Positions 24,425-35,704 of a stretch of DNA of 64,000 nucleotides are shown here, piece after piece. Made by a program: the position numbers and the translations under genes. The notes under the pieces were generated by a model that made no database searches, was not told where the DNA came from, and saw only the letters and a program-made list of their open reading frames with translations. The stretch is from Paraescarpia echinospica (lineage: Eukaryota > Annelida > Polychaeta > Sabellida > Siboglinidae): NCBI GenBank assembly GCA_020002185.1, contig CM034543.1, forward strand, positions 33,768,465 to 33,832,464, written 5' to 3'. Every line of letters starts with the position of its first letter. Positions within the stretch are counted from its first letter, which is position 1.

Positions 24425-24505
24425 ACACAAATAAAGTTGAAGGTATACTGCCCATCAAATTGCATTTAAATAAGCCTGAACAGTGTTCACAATTTGAAAG
24501 TTGCG
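24425..24505 (+). repeat. short dispersed repeat (TGCCCATCAAATTGCATTTA)
   Basis: Matches 36371-36452 in the same orientation and 33772-33812 in reverse. Likely a remnant of an old interspersed element. Confidence 0.6.
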
Positions 24506-24723
24506 CCTGCAAAATGTATAAATTGTAGACACAATATTTGAATATTAAATAGCTACTATTGCCTGTAATTAACATTTATTGCAAAGGCCCAGGTTCTTTC
24601 ACATAAATACCTTTGAAGTTTGTTGTTCCCACACACAAATCCACAAGTTGGGAAAAGTACTACTGATTTAGCGAACTTCGATTTGTATAATTATGAAGCA
24701 CACATTTTAACATGAACAGCTTA

Positions 24724-25034
24724 AAGTAAAGTTCTTATACAGCGCTGTATCCAGTCCTTAGGACTGCTCAAACCGCTTTACACTTTACTACCTGACAGAC
24801 CTGTTCAATCAAACACCATCTCGACTTTTCTGGGAAGCATTCAGCCACACTGCATTTAATGCGCAAATACTATACATACATAAATATCCACAACTGTCTA
24901 TAGCCAGGTACTCATTCATACAGCTGAGTGAACTGGAGCAATGTAGAGTGAACAAACTTGCCCAAGATTCAACACAGCAGCACAGAATTTGAACCTCAAG
25001 AGTCTGAAGTTCTAGACACTGTGCCACTGTGCTC
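24724..25034 (-). mobile_element. tRNA-derived SINE (family A), full-length copy
   Basis: Collinear with 10415-10714. On the minus strand it ends in GACTGGATACAGCGCTGTAT and AAGAACTTTACTTTA. The tRNA-like head at 25034 is more decayed than in copy 1. Confidence 0.75.
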
Positions 25035-25204
25035 CACAGCTTACCATGTGTTGTGCTTCTGCTGTGACCGTAAACAGCTGGTCAATGAGACATGTGGCTC
25101 CAGCTGGCTACCTCGAAATTATCATTTTCCCACCTTATGACTGTAGATGGATTGGGCAACGATTACTCGCACCGGTCTCACAATAAATACTCTATGTGAG
25201 ATAT

Positions 25205-25830
25205 AGCTTATGCCATGTCAATACCATGTCATCTTTAGTACACAATGCCATGTTCCTTGTTGTACACAATGCCACATCCCATGCTGTACACAATGACACA
25301 TCCCATGTTGTACACAATGCCATATTTCTATGTTGTCACAATGCCATGTTCCCATGTTGTACACAATGCCTTGTTTCCACGTTGTATACAATGTCATGTT
25401 CTATGTTGTTCACTATGCCATATCCTATGTTGTACACCATCCCCATGCTGTACACTTTCCCCATGTTGTACAGTCCTCATGTTGTACACAGTCCCCATGT
25501 TATACACTATCCCCATGTTGTACACCATCCTCATGTTGTACACATTCCCCATGTTGTGCAGCCCCTATGTTATACATAGTCACTGTGTTGTACACTGTCC
25601 CCATGTTGTACAGTCCCCATGTTGTACACAGTCACCATGTTGTGCAGCCCTTTTGTTATACATAGTCACCATGTTGTACATAGTCACCATGTTGTACACA
25701 GTCCCCATGTTTTACATTCACCATGTTGTACACAGTCACCATGTTGTACACAGTCCCCGTGTTGTACACGGTCTCCATGTTGTACACATACACCATGTTG
25801 TACACATTCTCCATGTTGTGCCTGGTACAA
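25205..25830. repeat. 18-bp minisatellite (CCATGTTGTACACAGTCC)
   Basis: About 35 degenerate units of 15-18 bp. The 18-bp phase yields open frames in several frames on both strands (MLYTVP, HVVHSP or PCCTQS repeats), which are not genes. Confidence 0.92.
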
Positions 25831-25859
25831 CATAACATGGGCACGCTGACTGAGGTAAT

Positions 25860-27315
25860 CAATTTTGTGAAACTCCTCAATTTCCTGTTTCCTGTTGAGA
25901 CGTCAGCAGCTGCTAACAGCGCTGTTTCCTGGAACGCAACCAAACATCTGGTTTCACGTCGGCACAACGAGCCTTTGACACTTCAATAAAGACACCCTTT
26001 CTTCTAGACTTACGTCAGACCTATGTTCAAACTGGCTGTTACAAAACGTCGCTAAGGGACCACTGTCTGTTTTGTTACAAGGAATCAGCCAGGGATTAGA
26101 AGCCATGGTAACCATTAGCATTTTTGGCGTGTAGGAATGACTATGGGAATAAAGCACATCAAAAGTAGGGACGGATGCCTCTATGTACAAGGAGTGCCAA
26201 TTATTGGCAATAGTGAGTGTTTAGTATTTGATTGTTATGTTTACTGTTTGAACATTTTGCAATTGAAACTGTCAAATTGAAAACACCTTCTACATATTTA
26301 TTCTTGTACGGAGAACAATATATCGTATAAATGTTAATAAACATGGAACGGACAGTGCACCTTTAAAATACATGATAACTGTAAAAAAATACCCTAAACA
26401 ATTCAATTGAAATGATTTTCATTACTTAACTTACATGCAACTGTTTTGGAGTTTTGTATGAATACAATTCCAAAATTCAGTATGCTTAATTTTCCAAAAC
26501 ATAACATTTTCATTTCAAACTATTATTAGTAAAAGAACCGTGTAGATTAGATATGAAAATGAATTCATTCTCAAATAGGATAAACGAAGGTAATAAATGA
26601 TCAACCAGTTGTATTAATATGTTTATAACTGAAATGGACATATCTCATAAAGACAAGTTTTGCACAGATGAAAGATTTCTGGACTCCTGATAAGTCAGTG
26701 GCTTTCTTGTTCAGTGCCATCTGACGCTTGATGCTTTGCATGACAAACTTGTTAAACCTTATTAAAATCACTACACTTATTCCCTTTACACTTTCCCCTG
26801 GGCACTGTGTTTAACAGACAATATTCTGGTCGAAGTGGCATGAACTCTGACCTGGTGACTTTATTGAAACCTTGCAAAATGCGACACGGAGACGGATCTA
26901 GGTGTGCGCACAGGATGAATAATTGATGACCATCTGTATTTTCTGGTGAATCGTTAGCTTGTGAGCCTGCCTAAGCAACAAGGCAAAGACAAATCACAGC
27001 AACATCCAAGACTTCTAACAACATTTCCTACTAGTACAATGTCTAGATGAATGCAAAGACGTAGGCACCAGTTTTCCTGTACTGACGCGTAATTTGTTTT
27101 GTCACATAAGCTGCTGGGATTTCCAAATACAGTAATCAGCTGGCCCTGACCGTCTCCGAGACTAACACCTTTACTCATTCCCTATACATTATATAGCCTG
27201 TTCCAATCACTAAGTTTCAAGAACATGAATGACTAACTAACTAATATATCACCTGCGACAGCAAAAGGTATTCCATTGCAACATAGTGAAATTGAGTTTT
27301 CTGTAATTCTGTACT
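25860..27315. other. unique DNA, no gene seen
   Basis: Short open frames only, without recognisable domains. Confidence 0.4.
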
Positions 27316-27440
27316 CCACAGAATCGTGACAGATCATGAGTTTTAAAATGACCCACATTTGTTTAAATATCTTCAGCATTTTTTTTATTTATTGCTAAAA
27401 CTGAAGCAAACCCTAAAAATGTAATTTTGAGAAACAAGGT
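27316..27440 (+). repeat. short dispersed repeat, partner at 35405
   Basis: Shares a CACAGA(A)TCGTGA start and a TTTTATTTATTGC(T/G)AAAACTGA core with 35405-35520. Class unknown. Confidence 0.5.
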
Positions 27441-27838
27441 CTTTTTGACTCAGCGTCCATTGGTTTTTAATATGTGTCTTCATAAGGGCGTGTATTTTAT
27501 CACTTTTAAATTATCTGAGGAGGAAAATAAACGAGACATTGAAAGATGAGATTACACGGCAGGCATTTCTTCCGAAAAACACAATTGATTGGCCTTGACC
27601 TACAGAGCTATTTTTGGCTCTTCTGCAGGATAGGCCTGAGTGACGTAATACCCAGGTCATGGCAGGTCACAAATATATGTATGAGTTTACATCCAATCAC
27701 GGAGCATAGTTTGTGGGGGTAGGTCACATCTGATTTCAGGTGACCTAGTGGCATAGTGACCCCCTACGATACAGTGTCAATTGTAAATACAGTATAGTAA
27801 GATAGTTGGTGATGGTCGGTAATGTGTCTAGGATTTGT

Positions 27839-27950
27839 AGGTATTGGGTGGCAATACCGTTAGGGCCACATTGCAAGTATTGGGTAGCAATACCGTTAGG
27901 GCCACATTGCAAGTATTGGGTGGCAATACCGTTAGGGCCACACAGCAAGT
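27839..27950. repeat. 36-bp tandem repeat, 3 copies, with internal palindrome
   Basis: Three near-identical 36-bp units, each carrying GTATTGGGTGGCAATAC, a hairpin with 6-bp arms and a 5-base loop. The array abuts the truncated SINE at 27951 and may have grown from its broken edge. Confidence 0.9.
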
Positions 27951-28138
27951 AATGCAAACTATTCGTACATAAATATCCACAACTGTCTATAGCCTGGTGC
28001 TCATTCATATAGCTGAGTGAATTGGAGCAATGTAGAGTAAACTAAACTTGCCCAAGGTTCGACATGGCAGCGCACGATTCAAACCCAGGTTCTCTCGGTT
28101 GAGAATCCAATGCTGCAGCCATTGCGTTACTGCGTTCC
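27951..28138 (-). mobile_element. tRNA-derived SINE (family A), head half only
   Basis: Contains the tRNA-like head on the minus strand (B-box-like GGGTTTGAATC) and the first part of the body; the tail half is absent. Confidence 0.7.
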
Positions 28139-28875
28139 AAACAAAATTTTACACACTTTTTAATTTGAAATTTGTTTAATGTTCATGACAATTATCCCAT
28201 ACCTGTCGGTGTCTTATCACCCCGTTGTGGCTGTTTGAATGGACTATATAAACAGGATCCTTGTCTTGTGCTTCATAAATAAGGAAGATAAACTATGCCA
28301 CAATTACAAAGTTGGCAAATTAAGTAGATTAACAAAAAAATTAATAGCTTACATTTTACAGATGGTTTGCACAGCTATTTATGTTTTCTTTCTTACTCCA
28401 AGAAATGATTGCCAGTTTTCTACGCAGTTAAATTGTGGAGCAATTATGTAGTGTCAACTAAATATATCCATGTATTTTGGTTGTTGAAGTGGCATATGTG
28501 CATCTCATATGGTGTGTGCAATTTACTGGTGCAGTTGATAAAATAATCTTGTATTGCTAAAATGTTACATAGAGTCTGACAATAACCGTCTATCCAAGAA
28601 ATGAGAAAGATGTGTAAAAACACAAAACATCAAATTGTCAACTTGATCTTCCGTGATTGTCATGTGAATATTATTGATATATTCTTATCTCTGCACGGAT
28701 ATTAATTATATCATTTGTGTTACTAGTTCCAGGTTTTGTCTGTCTACCTGTCATACTGATTGTATCATGTACAGCTTGTTGATGACAAAAGCCCACTTTT
28801 CTTAGGTCCTCTCAATATATTATATACACACTTAGGATTCTATGCCATGTTATGTCAAACAAATGATGTCAAAAG

Positions 28876-29095
28876 GCAAGTTTTATACAGTGCGGTATTA
28901 AGTCATTAGGACTGATCAAAATGCTTTACACCTTACTCCCTGGCAGACACTTTCTGTCAAACAACATCTTGACTTCTCTGGGAAGTATTCAGCCATGCTG
29001 TAATATTCCTGCATGAAGAGTATATTCATACACAAGTATCAAGTAGAATCTATATGGTCAAGAAGTGAATGAACATACCAAGAGCAGACCTCGAC
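28876..29095 (-). mobile_element. tRNA-derived SINE (family A), degraded copy
   Basis: The tail and body are recognisable (TTTACACCTTACTCCCTGGC, CTTCTCTGGGAAG). The head side is eroded. Confidence 0.6.
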
Positions 29096-29099
29096 ACAT

Positions 29100-29690
29100 G
29101 TGAGGAAATACTGTTACTATGCTTTAAAGTTAGAGTATTAATATAAAAATTAAAATAGTATGTGTAATACTATTTATCATTATGCACAGTAAGTGCAAGA
29201 AATAAGAAATAAAATAATAAAATAATACAGCTATTTACTATATGCACTGTGGAACATATATTCATGATGCAGAACTGTTTCTAGACCTAATTAAAACACT
29301 GATGTACACAACTAGATAAAAAATGGTTTCATTTAAAAAAAGTAAAACAACATTTTTTTGTTACACTTAACCTTAGGCTCTACATGATACTATGAATTGA
29401 CCTATCCATCATGTGACCTGGTGCCTAGCAAAAGGTCCATAAAGCGATAAAAAATGGATGGAGTGTTCGGACGTTCCGTTGTATATTTTGTTGAAATTGA
29501 CACAATATTTATTTATTTGTGACAAAATCATAGGGCAGTTTTTATAGCCAAATCTAGCCGATGTCATGTTGCTGTAGTAATGAAATGCACATTATATAAC
29601 TATTATCAACATTCGTGAACATTTTCATCAAGTTTCATCACTTATTTAATTAGAATAATTAAATAAGCAAATTTCTTAATTCACAACTCT
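29100..29690. other. AT-rich unique DNA
   Basis: No gene or repeat recognised. Confidence 0.4.
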
Positions 29691-29799
29691 ATAAATTCGA
29701 CTCACTTCGACGTTTCGACCACCTTTGGCGGCCTTCTTCAGGAACTGATCAAGCCAGGCAACCCACTTAGACCTACTGTGGATTAGGACCCATCGTAGT

Positions 29800-30413
29800 G
29801 AAGACCAAACACAACATCAAGAACTCTAAGCACTTAGCTGGAATGGCATGTGTGATAATCGAACAAGGTGAAATGTTCCTGTCACATGATGTAGTGTCTT
29901 AGTTTACCAACACCCCAATTGATGAGACATTGCACATCATCAGAAAACGACTAGAGGACTCGACACTGAAACAAAGGACAAATCTACACGTGGGTGACAT
30001 TATGGAGCTGTTGAAGTTTGTTGTAACAACAGCATACTTCAGCTTCAGGGGCACAATCTACCAACAGAAGTACGGCAGAGCGATGGGAAGCCCAGTGTCA
30101 CCGGTAGTAGCCAATCTATTCATGGAATGGCTGGAACAACGTGCCATCGCGACAGCCCCAGTGACATGTCAGCCCAGACTATGGAAACGATACGTAGATG
30201 ATGTAATGGAAATTGTGAGGAAGGGGTGTCAACAACAACTGACAGATCACCTCAACACCATTGATGCAACAGGCAACATTAAGATCACGTTTGAAGAAGA
30301 GAGTGAGGGGTCACTGCCGTTCCTAGACACACTGCTGGTACGGAAAGAGGATGGAACGGTCAAACTCCTAGTGTATCGGAAGAAGACCCACAACCGACCA
30401 GTATCTGAACATT
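29800..30413 (+). pseudogene. Penelope-like reverse transcriptase, broken
   Basis: Conserved blocks in order: SHDVVS followed by a frameshift, then DETLHIIRKRLEDSTLKQ, TTAYFSFRGTIYQQKYGRAM, GSPVSPVVANLFMEW, KRYVDDVMEIV (catalytic YVDD) and GSLPFLDTLLVRKEDGT. These are the RT palm and thumb blocks of Penelope-like elements. The frame is lost near 29900 and again at a stop codon at 30413, beyond which the same protein can be followed in other frames. The 5' RT fingers are missing. Confidence 0.85.
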
Positions 30414-30640
30414 AGTTCACACCATCCACTACATCAGAAACTGGGTGTCATCAAAAGATTGCTATACAGATGCAGTAACATCGTAACGGAGCCAGAGGAC
30501 AGACAGACAGGAGGAGGAGCACACCATGAAGGCGCCACATCAGTGTGGGTACCCAAGTTGGATCATAAGGAAAATGAAGGAACAACAACAAAACCAAAGG
30601 AGAAAGAAAGGACAAGAATAACACAGACAAGTCTATAGGC

Positions 30641-31093
30641 ATGGTTACTTTACCAAATGTCCAAGGAGTGACAGAACCAGTACAACGCATATTAAAACAT
30701 CGTGATATAGCGTCCACTGTCAGACCACACCAAAATCTCAGAAAAATATTAGTACACCCAAAAGATAAAGTGAAAGACAGAAAGAAAACTGACTGTGTAT
30801 ACCAAATCCCGTGTAAGACCTGCAACAAGACATACATTGGGGAAACGGGAAGAACACTTGGCACGAGACTAGAAGAACATATGAAGGAAGTCAAAACCGT
30901 GACAACCAGATGTTTCACTCGAGGAAAAAGGAAAGATTCAACAAACATTGAACACAAGTCGGCTATAACTGACCATGTGGACAGACAAAACTGTGTCATA
31001 GACTGGGAAGGTGCAAGAGTAGTTGATAAAGAGACAGAGGGGCGCGATGGATCAAGGAGACCATATGGATCAGAAAGACTACATCTACAATGA
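30641..31093 (+). pseudogene. Penelope-like GIY-YIG endonuclease domain
   Basis: A 150-codon open frame continuing the Penelope protein after frame breaks. QNLRKILVHPKDKVKD precedes the endonuclease block VYQIPCKTCNKTYIGETGR and LGTRLEEHMKEVKT. The Y-to-YIG spacing, the CxxC before TYIGETGR and the following Arg and Glu/His positions match the GIY-YIG module that nicks target DNA in Penelope-like elements. It is cut off from its RT, so activity is unlikely. Confidence 0.85.
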
Positions 31094-31229
31094 ATAGAGA
31101 TGAGGGGGGCTACCAATTGAGTCACGTGTGGGACAGCCTGCTTGCCATGACATCTGGCGAGTAGAGGAAGATCAGTTCCTGAAGAAGGCCGCCGAAGGTC
31201 ACTTGCATATTTTTTATTGTGATGAAGGT

Positions 31230-32230
31230 AAACCGCGATGCACTGGATCAGAATTCATGTCATGTGAACAACTTCACCTACGTTGTAAGCACCAGGTGAT
31301 GCTTCAACCATCATGTGCAAATCTGACCAAATACGCTCGAAGTCAGTAAGCTTATGAACTGTTTCAGAAACTATTTTTTGTGGAAATTTAACTAGTGACG
31401 TAAGTTGCTATATGAAATGACCATCACTTCAACTATGAAACCATTTTTTTCAGTATCAAACATCAGTGTTTCAAGATAATCTTTTAATCCCCTTCATCTA
31501 CTGGGGTCATGTCATAATGTCATACTACTAGAAGAAACTGGGGGTTGTGTCATAATTTCAGACATTAAAGTGAAACTCACATTCATTTATATTATAAAAC
31601 AGAGTCGGTCCCTGTTTGTTTGTCTGTCTCAATATTACTCTGTCACCTTCACATGTACAGAGGATGTTAGCAGTTTCATTAGGGTGGTTTGTAGATTAAG
31701 ACTTTTATATTTCAGGGGCAATGCAGTGGAATCTAATGTTTTTTCTATGTCATCTACAAATATGTTGTTCGACGTACGCAGGAATTTTGAACAGTTTTTT
31801 TGGCGTTATTGCAGTTTGAAAATTTGAGATTTGAATCTTGGTGGGTTCAACATAGTTACATAATTTCAAATTCTGTTGATGTCATTGTAAAGATAATAAC
31901 GCCATCTACAAATATGTCAAATTTGGAATAGTTTTCAGGTTATTGCAGTTTGTATGTGAATGCAAAAGTTAGGCTAAAATAGCAATAGGCCTACTTATCT
32001 TTACCCAAAGAAGCTAAAGACATTATTACAATGTTGCAAAAATGTTAGTAGCTTTTTTAGTGGTGAAGAGTTACTTTTATTATTTCAGCATGTATTAGAA
32101 TTTCTCCATTCATGTCCAACTAAAAAAATTCCCCTTAAACAAAAACCAGCAGGATCACTCAGAACTGATCACATGTACTGCTCATGTCTCAAAGTAGTTT
32201 ATATTGTCTGCACGTTTACCAACTGAGTTT
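31230..32230. other. unique AT-rich DNA, nothing identified
   Basis: A short repeat-like duplication of GCAGTTTG/AATATGT blocks occurs near 31750-31950. No gene seen. Confidence 0.4.
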
Positions 32231-32283
32231 AAATGATCTGTGGTTTATATACTGCCGTCAAGACAAGCAAAGTAATATGGATG

Positions 32284-32648
32284 CAGGGGCTTAGCCAGAG
32301 ACCTTTCTGCCCATCTTCAAGACTGGCAGATAATCGACCAAGACTGGTAATTACAACTGATAAGACAGGTGGAATTTAGCAGGAACCACCTTGTCACTAG
32401 ACTAACTTATAGTTTCAAACCTAGATGCCCACATCACCTACTATCATTAGTACAACTGATAATGAAATAAATCAAATGGATCATTAATGGTTTAAATGAC
32501 ACAGGTTTGTCATTGAAAAAACTAAACTGCCTAATTATGGCTGATTGGCTGTGGTTAACTGGCGTCCACGCAAGCTATTCGCATGCTAACAGGCACACTT
32601 TGGATAAGTTCATGACTGGCAACAAATATTTTCTGGCTAAGGTCCTGT
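32284..32648 (+). repeat. dispersed 370-bp repeat family D, copy 1
   Basis: Collinear with 37457-37829: CAGGGGCTT, TCTTCAAGACTGGCAG, ACTGATAAGAC, CCACGCA and TGCTAA(C/A)AGGCACACTT are shared. Flanked by a 48-bp imperfect direct repeat (32231-32283 and 32664-32712). Confidence 0.8.
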
Positions 32649-32663
32649 AGGGATGAGAATGAC

Positions 32664-32940
32664 TGATCTGTGATTTGCATACTGCCATCAAGACAAGTGC
32701 ATAATATGGATGAGAATGCATGATTTAAAGCTTAACTGGTTTTATACCATATGTACCTGCAAGACAAATGAGAAGCAACACACGCGTGGTAGTTTTGCTG
32801 ATTTGTGAACTCTGGCAAAAACCACCACGACAAATCGTATACGCCAAAAGTGATTCCACCGTGTTGATTTGCATACTCTTACAAAAACCGCCACAGCAAA
32901 CTGGCTGAGCTCTGTCGATTTGCATATTCACTGGAGGAGA
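32664..32940. repeat. tandem segment with three ATTTGCAT octamers
   Basis: ATTTGCAT occurs at 32673, 32867 and 32918 (approximate) within loosely repeated units of about 50-75 bp that also share ACAAAAACC(A/G)CCAC. The octamer is the binding site of POU/Oct factors, but it is only eight bases long and here belongs to a repeated unit, so function is unproven. Confidence 0.45.
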
Positions 32941-33210
32941 ATGGAAGAGAGTTAATCTCATTCAGTTCTTCAATGGGATGTCTGTATCACAATGTCGGTG
33001 TTTCTTTGCTAAAATCATGGCAACTAATCTCATCCGACTGTTGCTCTTATGCTCTGATAATTCCCCGTCTCTCGATAATGGATTTCATGCTGGCTACATG
33101 TGGCTGTGAATGTCTAAGTACCATGCTGTCACTATGTTGGAATGAAACATTGAATTTTTTCCGTGTTTCCTGTATTTCTCTTAAGAAGGACAGATAATGT
33201 AGAAAGAGTG

Positions 33211-33399
33211 CAGTGGAACCTTGCTTTATGGTCACCTCAGTAATACAGCCACCTCGCAAGTAAGGTCACCCTAGAACAGTCCTGAATTATTTCCACATAC
33301 ACTAAAGTATAGAATATTAGTTCAGCTAATATGGTCACCTCTCTATTCAGATCACTTCTGTCCAGTCCCAAAGGTGTCCTTAATATGGAGGTTCCACTG
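33211..33399. mobile_element. complete MITE (CAGTGGAACCT family), 189 bp
   Basis: Left end CAGTGGAACCTTGC, right end GGAGGTTCCACTG, inverted. It carries one copy of the GGTCACC...GTAATACAGCC unit that is amplified in the 12652 copy. A TA follows the right end. Confidence 0.85.
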
Positions 33400-33771
33400 T
33401 ACGATGAAGAATGACTACATCTGATGCTTGAACTGAGAGATCTTAGTTATGAAAGCCGCCTAGTAGAATGTGGGTTATAATATTAGAAACTGGGTGTCTA
33501 TGGGGTTATTCACAACTGTTGACATTTACATATTCAAAATGCAAAACTGGAAGGGTCAAAGCCCATACACTAATTAAACATATGGTCGCATGTGAATTGC
33601 ATAACAAGTGATCGTATACAAATGTTTGTAAAATGTTTGATTGTTATTATGTCCTTTCTGTGTACTGTGACAAAAGTCGTATGACTTTCAATCTAGCTGT
33701 TAGACCGGCTTAGAAAATGAATGTTTCATTTACAATTACGATATTGCACAGTCAAACTATTAAAATTCCAA

Positions 33772-33812
33772 ACACATTTCAGATTTATTAAATGCAATTT
33801 GGTGGGCATTGT
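33772..33812 (-). repeat. short dispersed repeat, reverse copy
   Basis: Reverse-complement match to the TGCCC(A/T)CCAAATTGCATTTA element at 24425 and 36371. Confidence 0.5.
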
Positions 33813-33951
33813 ATTTTCAAAATAGTTATTCCAGTATTACAAAAATTTATTAACAATGGTGGAACAGACAGTCTCAGTTTACATGGTTAAAAAATAAATG
33901 TGAAATAAAAAAGATGATTGCTGAATACCATAAATTGTTCACTGTTTTCAG

Positions 33952-33984
33952 ATGCTCCGAGGTTGTTGTGATTGGTACAAATGA
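33952..33984 (+). promoter_or_regulatory. 3' splice site and 10-codon upstream ORF
   Basis: CACTGTTTTCAG ends at 33951 and is a good acceptor. The exon then opens with ATG at 33952, a 10-codon frame ending in TGA at 33982, seven bases before the main start. If this acceptor is used, the mRNA carries a short uORF that could lower translation of the main protein. Confidence 0.45.
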
Positions 33985-33990
33985 TGAGAA

Positions 33991-35265
33991 ATGGCAGACG
34001 CAGCGACTCCAATGACTGTTCCCTCAATGAATCTGTGGGGGATCAGCTGGAACGACACAGAAATGACTGGTCGGAACACGTCACATGACAGCGCAGCTCG
34101 TGACATGAGCAAAGCGAACCTGAAGCAGTTCTTCATGCAGAAGGCCTACAGAGACGAGACAGGATACCACAAGGAATACAACCCAGTAACGGGGATCCGG
34201 ATCGCCGTGGTTCTTGGTGTACTGCTGTTGTTTGTGTTTCTCCGTACCTTATGCAAGTCTTGGTGTCGACGTCATCGTTGGTCGTCAGATGATAAGTATT
34301 ACTTGCAATATTGCAAGGCGAAGCACCAGGCCACAGTGGGGCCAAAAAGCTGCAGCGCGAACAGCAGTTACTGTGGCGACAGCTTCACGCGTCGTCTCTC
34401 GGTCGTCAGACCCGATCCAACGACAATGGAAGCAACAGCGCGATGGATACAGAGCCAGCCTCTCAACGAAAAACCACTCCGAGACTTCTGCAACGTCTAT
34501 AGTCTGTCTTGCATTGATTGTCCCAAGGTAGCATTGTCTAGCTTCGAGCAAATGCAGTATTCGGTGACAGCGAGTTCACTCGGAGTCAGTATGATTGGCG
34601 GTTCGGCAAGTCAGCAGGAACTTGGCGAGTGTCGTAATATGAATGCCGCAAAAAATTTCTATGATACAAGCGAGATGTATCTGTATAGGAAGGAACATGC
34701 CAGCATGACCTCGCCGACAAAATGGTTGAAAAAGGGAACTTTTCAGACAAAATCGTTCATGGATGTGACACCGCAGGATCTGTTATTCAATGGATATTGT
34801 CTCGAAGTGTGCAGTTTCATTGACAAAAAACACACAAGGACGCCAGTTCCAAAGGTAAAACATGACAGCATGTCTACGACTGAGAAAGAACCAACAGCTC
34901 ATATTAATCTCTGTGCAGACATTCCTGTTATTTCTGAGGGCAATGACAGAAACGAGGATCTCACCTCTCTGTCGTTAAACTCCATGTGGAATCCATCCTC
35001 GTTGCAACAAAGTCTTTACAACCAGAATGGCACATACGATCTCGGTGGATCGATGAAGGTACAAATGGACAACACAACATCCAGTTCCAGTGAACAGACA
35101 AAAGGATTTGAATCACAGAAACTCATACAATCGATGCCATACCTTAAACTGCAGGAGGCCAATGATTTGCCACATGATCTGTGCAAGGATACGTCTAGGT
35201 GCGTTAAACCTGGCCAGTACGCATCACTCTCAATTTCTGCAGGACAAATTAGTTCCATGACATGA
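33991..35265 (+). CDS. single-exon, single-pass membrane protein of unknown family
   Basis: A 424-aa open frame with coding-like composition that ends 65 bases before AATAAA (35330). The first ATG after the acceptor at 33951 is used (AGAAATGG). There is no signal peptide. The N-terminal 68 residues hold sequons NDT (21) and NTS (29). One hydrophobic helix at about 69-86 (GIRIAVVLGVLLLFVFLRT) is followed at once by CKSWCRRHR, so the positive-inside rule predicts N outside, C inside (type III or reverse-anchor). The remaining 330 residues are polar, rich in Ser, Thr and Asn, with many Tyr, and look largely disordered; no catalytic or adhesion domain is visible. The C-terminus is SSMT. A role as a signalling scaffold or receptor subunit is possible but is only inferred. 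I recognise no family. Shorter open frames on both strands inside it are shadows. Confidence 0.75.
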   Translation: MADAATPMTVPSMNLWGISWNDTEMTGRNTSHDSAARDMSKANLKQFFMQKAYRDETGYHKEYNPVTGIRIAVVLGVLLLFVFLRTLCKSWCRRHRWSSDDKYYLQYCKAKHQATVGPKSCSANSSYCGDSFTRRLSVVRPDPTTMEATARWIQSQPLNEKPLRDFCNVYSLSCIDCPKVALSSFEQMQYSVTASSLGVSMIGGSASQQELGECRNMNAAKNFYDTSEMYLYRKEHASMTSPTKWLKKGTFQTKSFMDVTPQDLLFNGYCLEVCSFIDKKHTRTPVPKVKHDSMSTTEKEPTAHINLCADIPVISEGNDRNEDLTSLSLNSMWNPSSLQQSLYNQNGTYDLGGSMKVQMDNTTSSSSEQTKGFESQKLIQSMPYLKLQEANDLPHDLCKDTSRCVKPGQYASLSISAGQISSMT

Positions 35266-35329
35266 CATAGTCGTCAAGACTTTACCCACCAGGCTGCTCG
35301 GTTCTGGTATCCACAATAGTGTCAGTGTG

Positions 35330-35335
35330 AATAAA
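35330..35335 (+). terminator. poly(A) signal of the 424-aa membrane protein gene
   Basis: AATAAA 65 bp after the stop codon, followed by T-rich sequence. Confidence 0.7.
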
Positions 35336-35404
35336 TGTATTTATCCTGCCACAGTAAAGTACGTGGCAGAATTGGAAAGTGGAGGTTTGTACCGTTTTGG
35401 TTTC

Positions 35405-35520
35405 CACAGATCGTGAGTTCTAGCAAGATCCTGCATTTGTAGGAATATCTTTAATAGTTTTTTATTTATTGCGAAAACTGACGCAATTAAAAAGTGACAT
35501 TCAGAAACATGAGGACATCA
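35405..35520 (+). repeat. short dispersed repeat, partner of 27316
   Basis: Shared CACAGATCGTGA and TTTATTTATTGC(G)AAAACTGA blocks. Confidence 0.5.
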
Positions 35521-35704
35521 CCTAGACTGCTATTTCCGGCTCAGGTGCAGAATAAGCGTGTGGACACGCTGCAGTGACGCCGGTATGAGATTGGTGATAT
35601 TGGCTGCTGTACACAGTCGTTGAATGCCTCGCCATAGAGAAGTTGTACTCTGTCCATGAGTAGAAGGCATGGTAGAAGCTGTGAAGCCGTCTATGTTTTT
35701 TCTA

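Larger units (their letters stand above)
29724..31198 (+). mobile_element. degenerate Penelope-like element with inverted termini
   Basis: The left end carries TTGGCGGCCTTCTTCAGGAA and the right end its reverse complement TTCCTGAAGAAGGCCGCCGAA, about 30 bp in inverted orientation, as in the terminal repeats of some Penelope-like elements. Between them lie a reverse-transcriptase part and a GIY-YIG endonuclease part in broken frames. It is a dead copy. Confidence 0.8.

Noticed and set aside
25196..25967. Overlapping open frames of up to 196 codons
   Set aside because: 18-bp minisatellite, a multiple of three, with few stops in any frame.
30451..31125. 224-codon minus-strand frame opposite the Penelope endonuclease
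   Set aside because: Shadow of the plus-strand GIY-YIG coding sequence.
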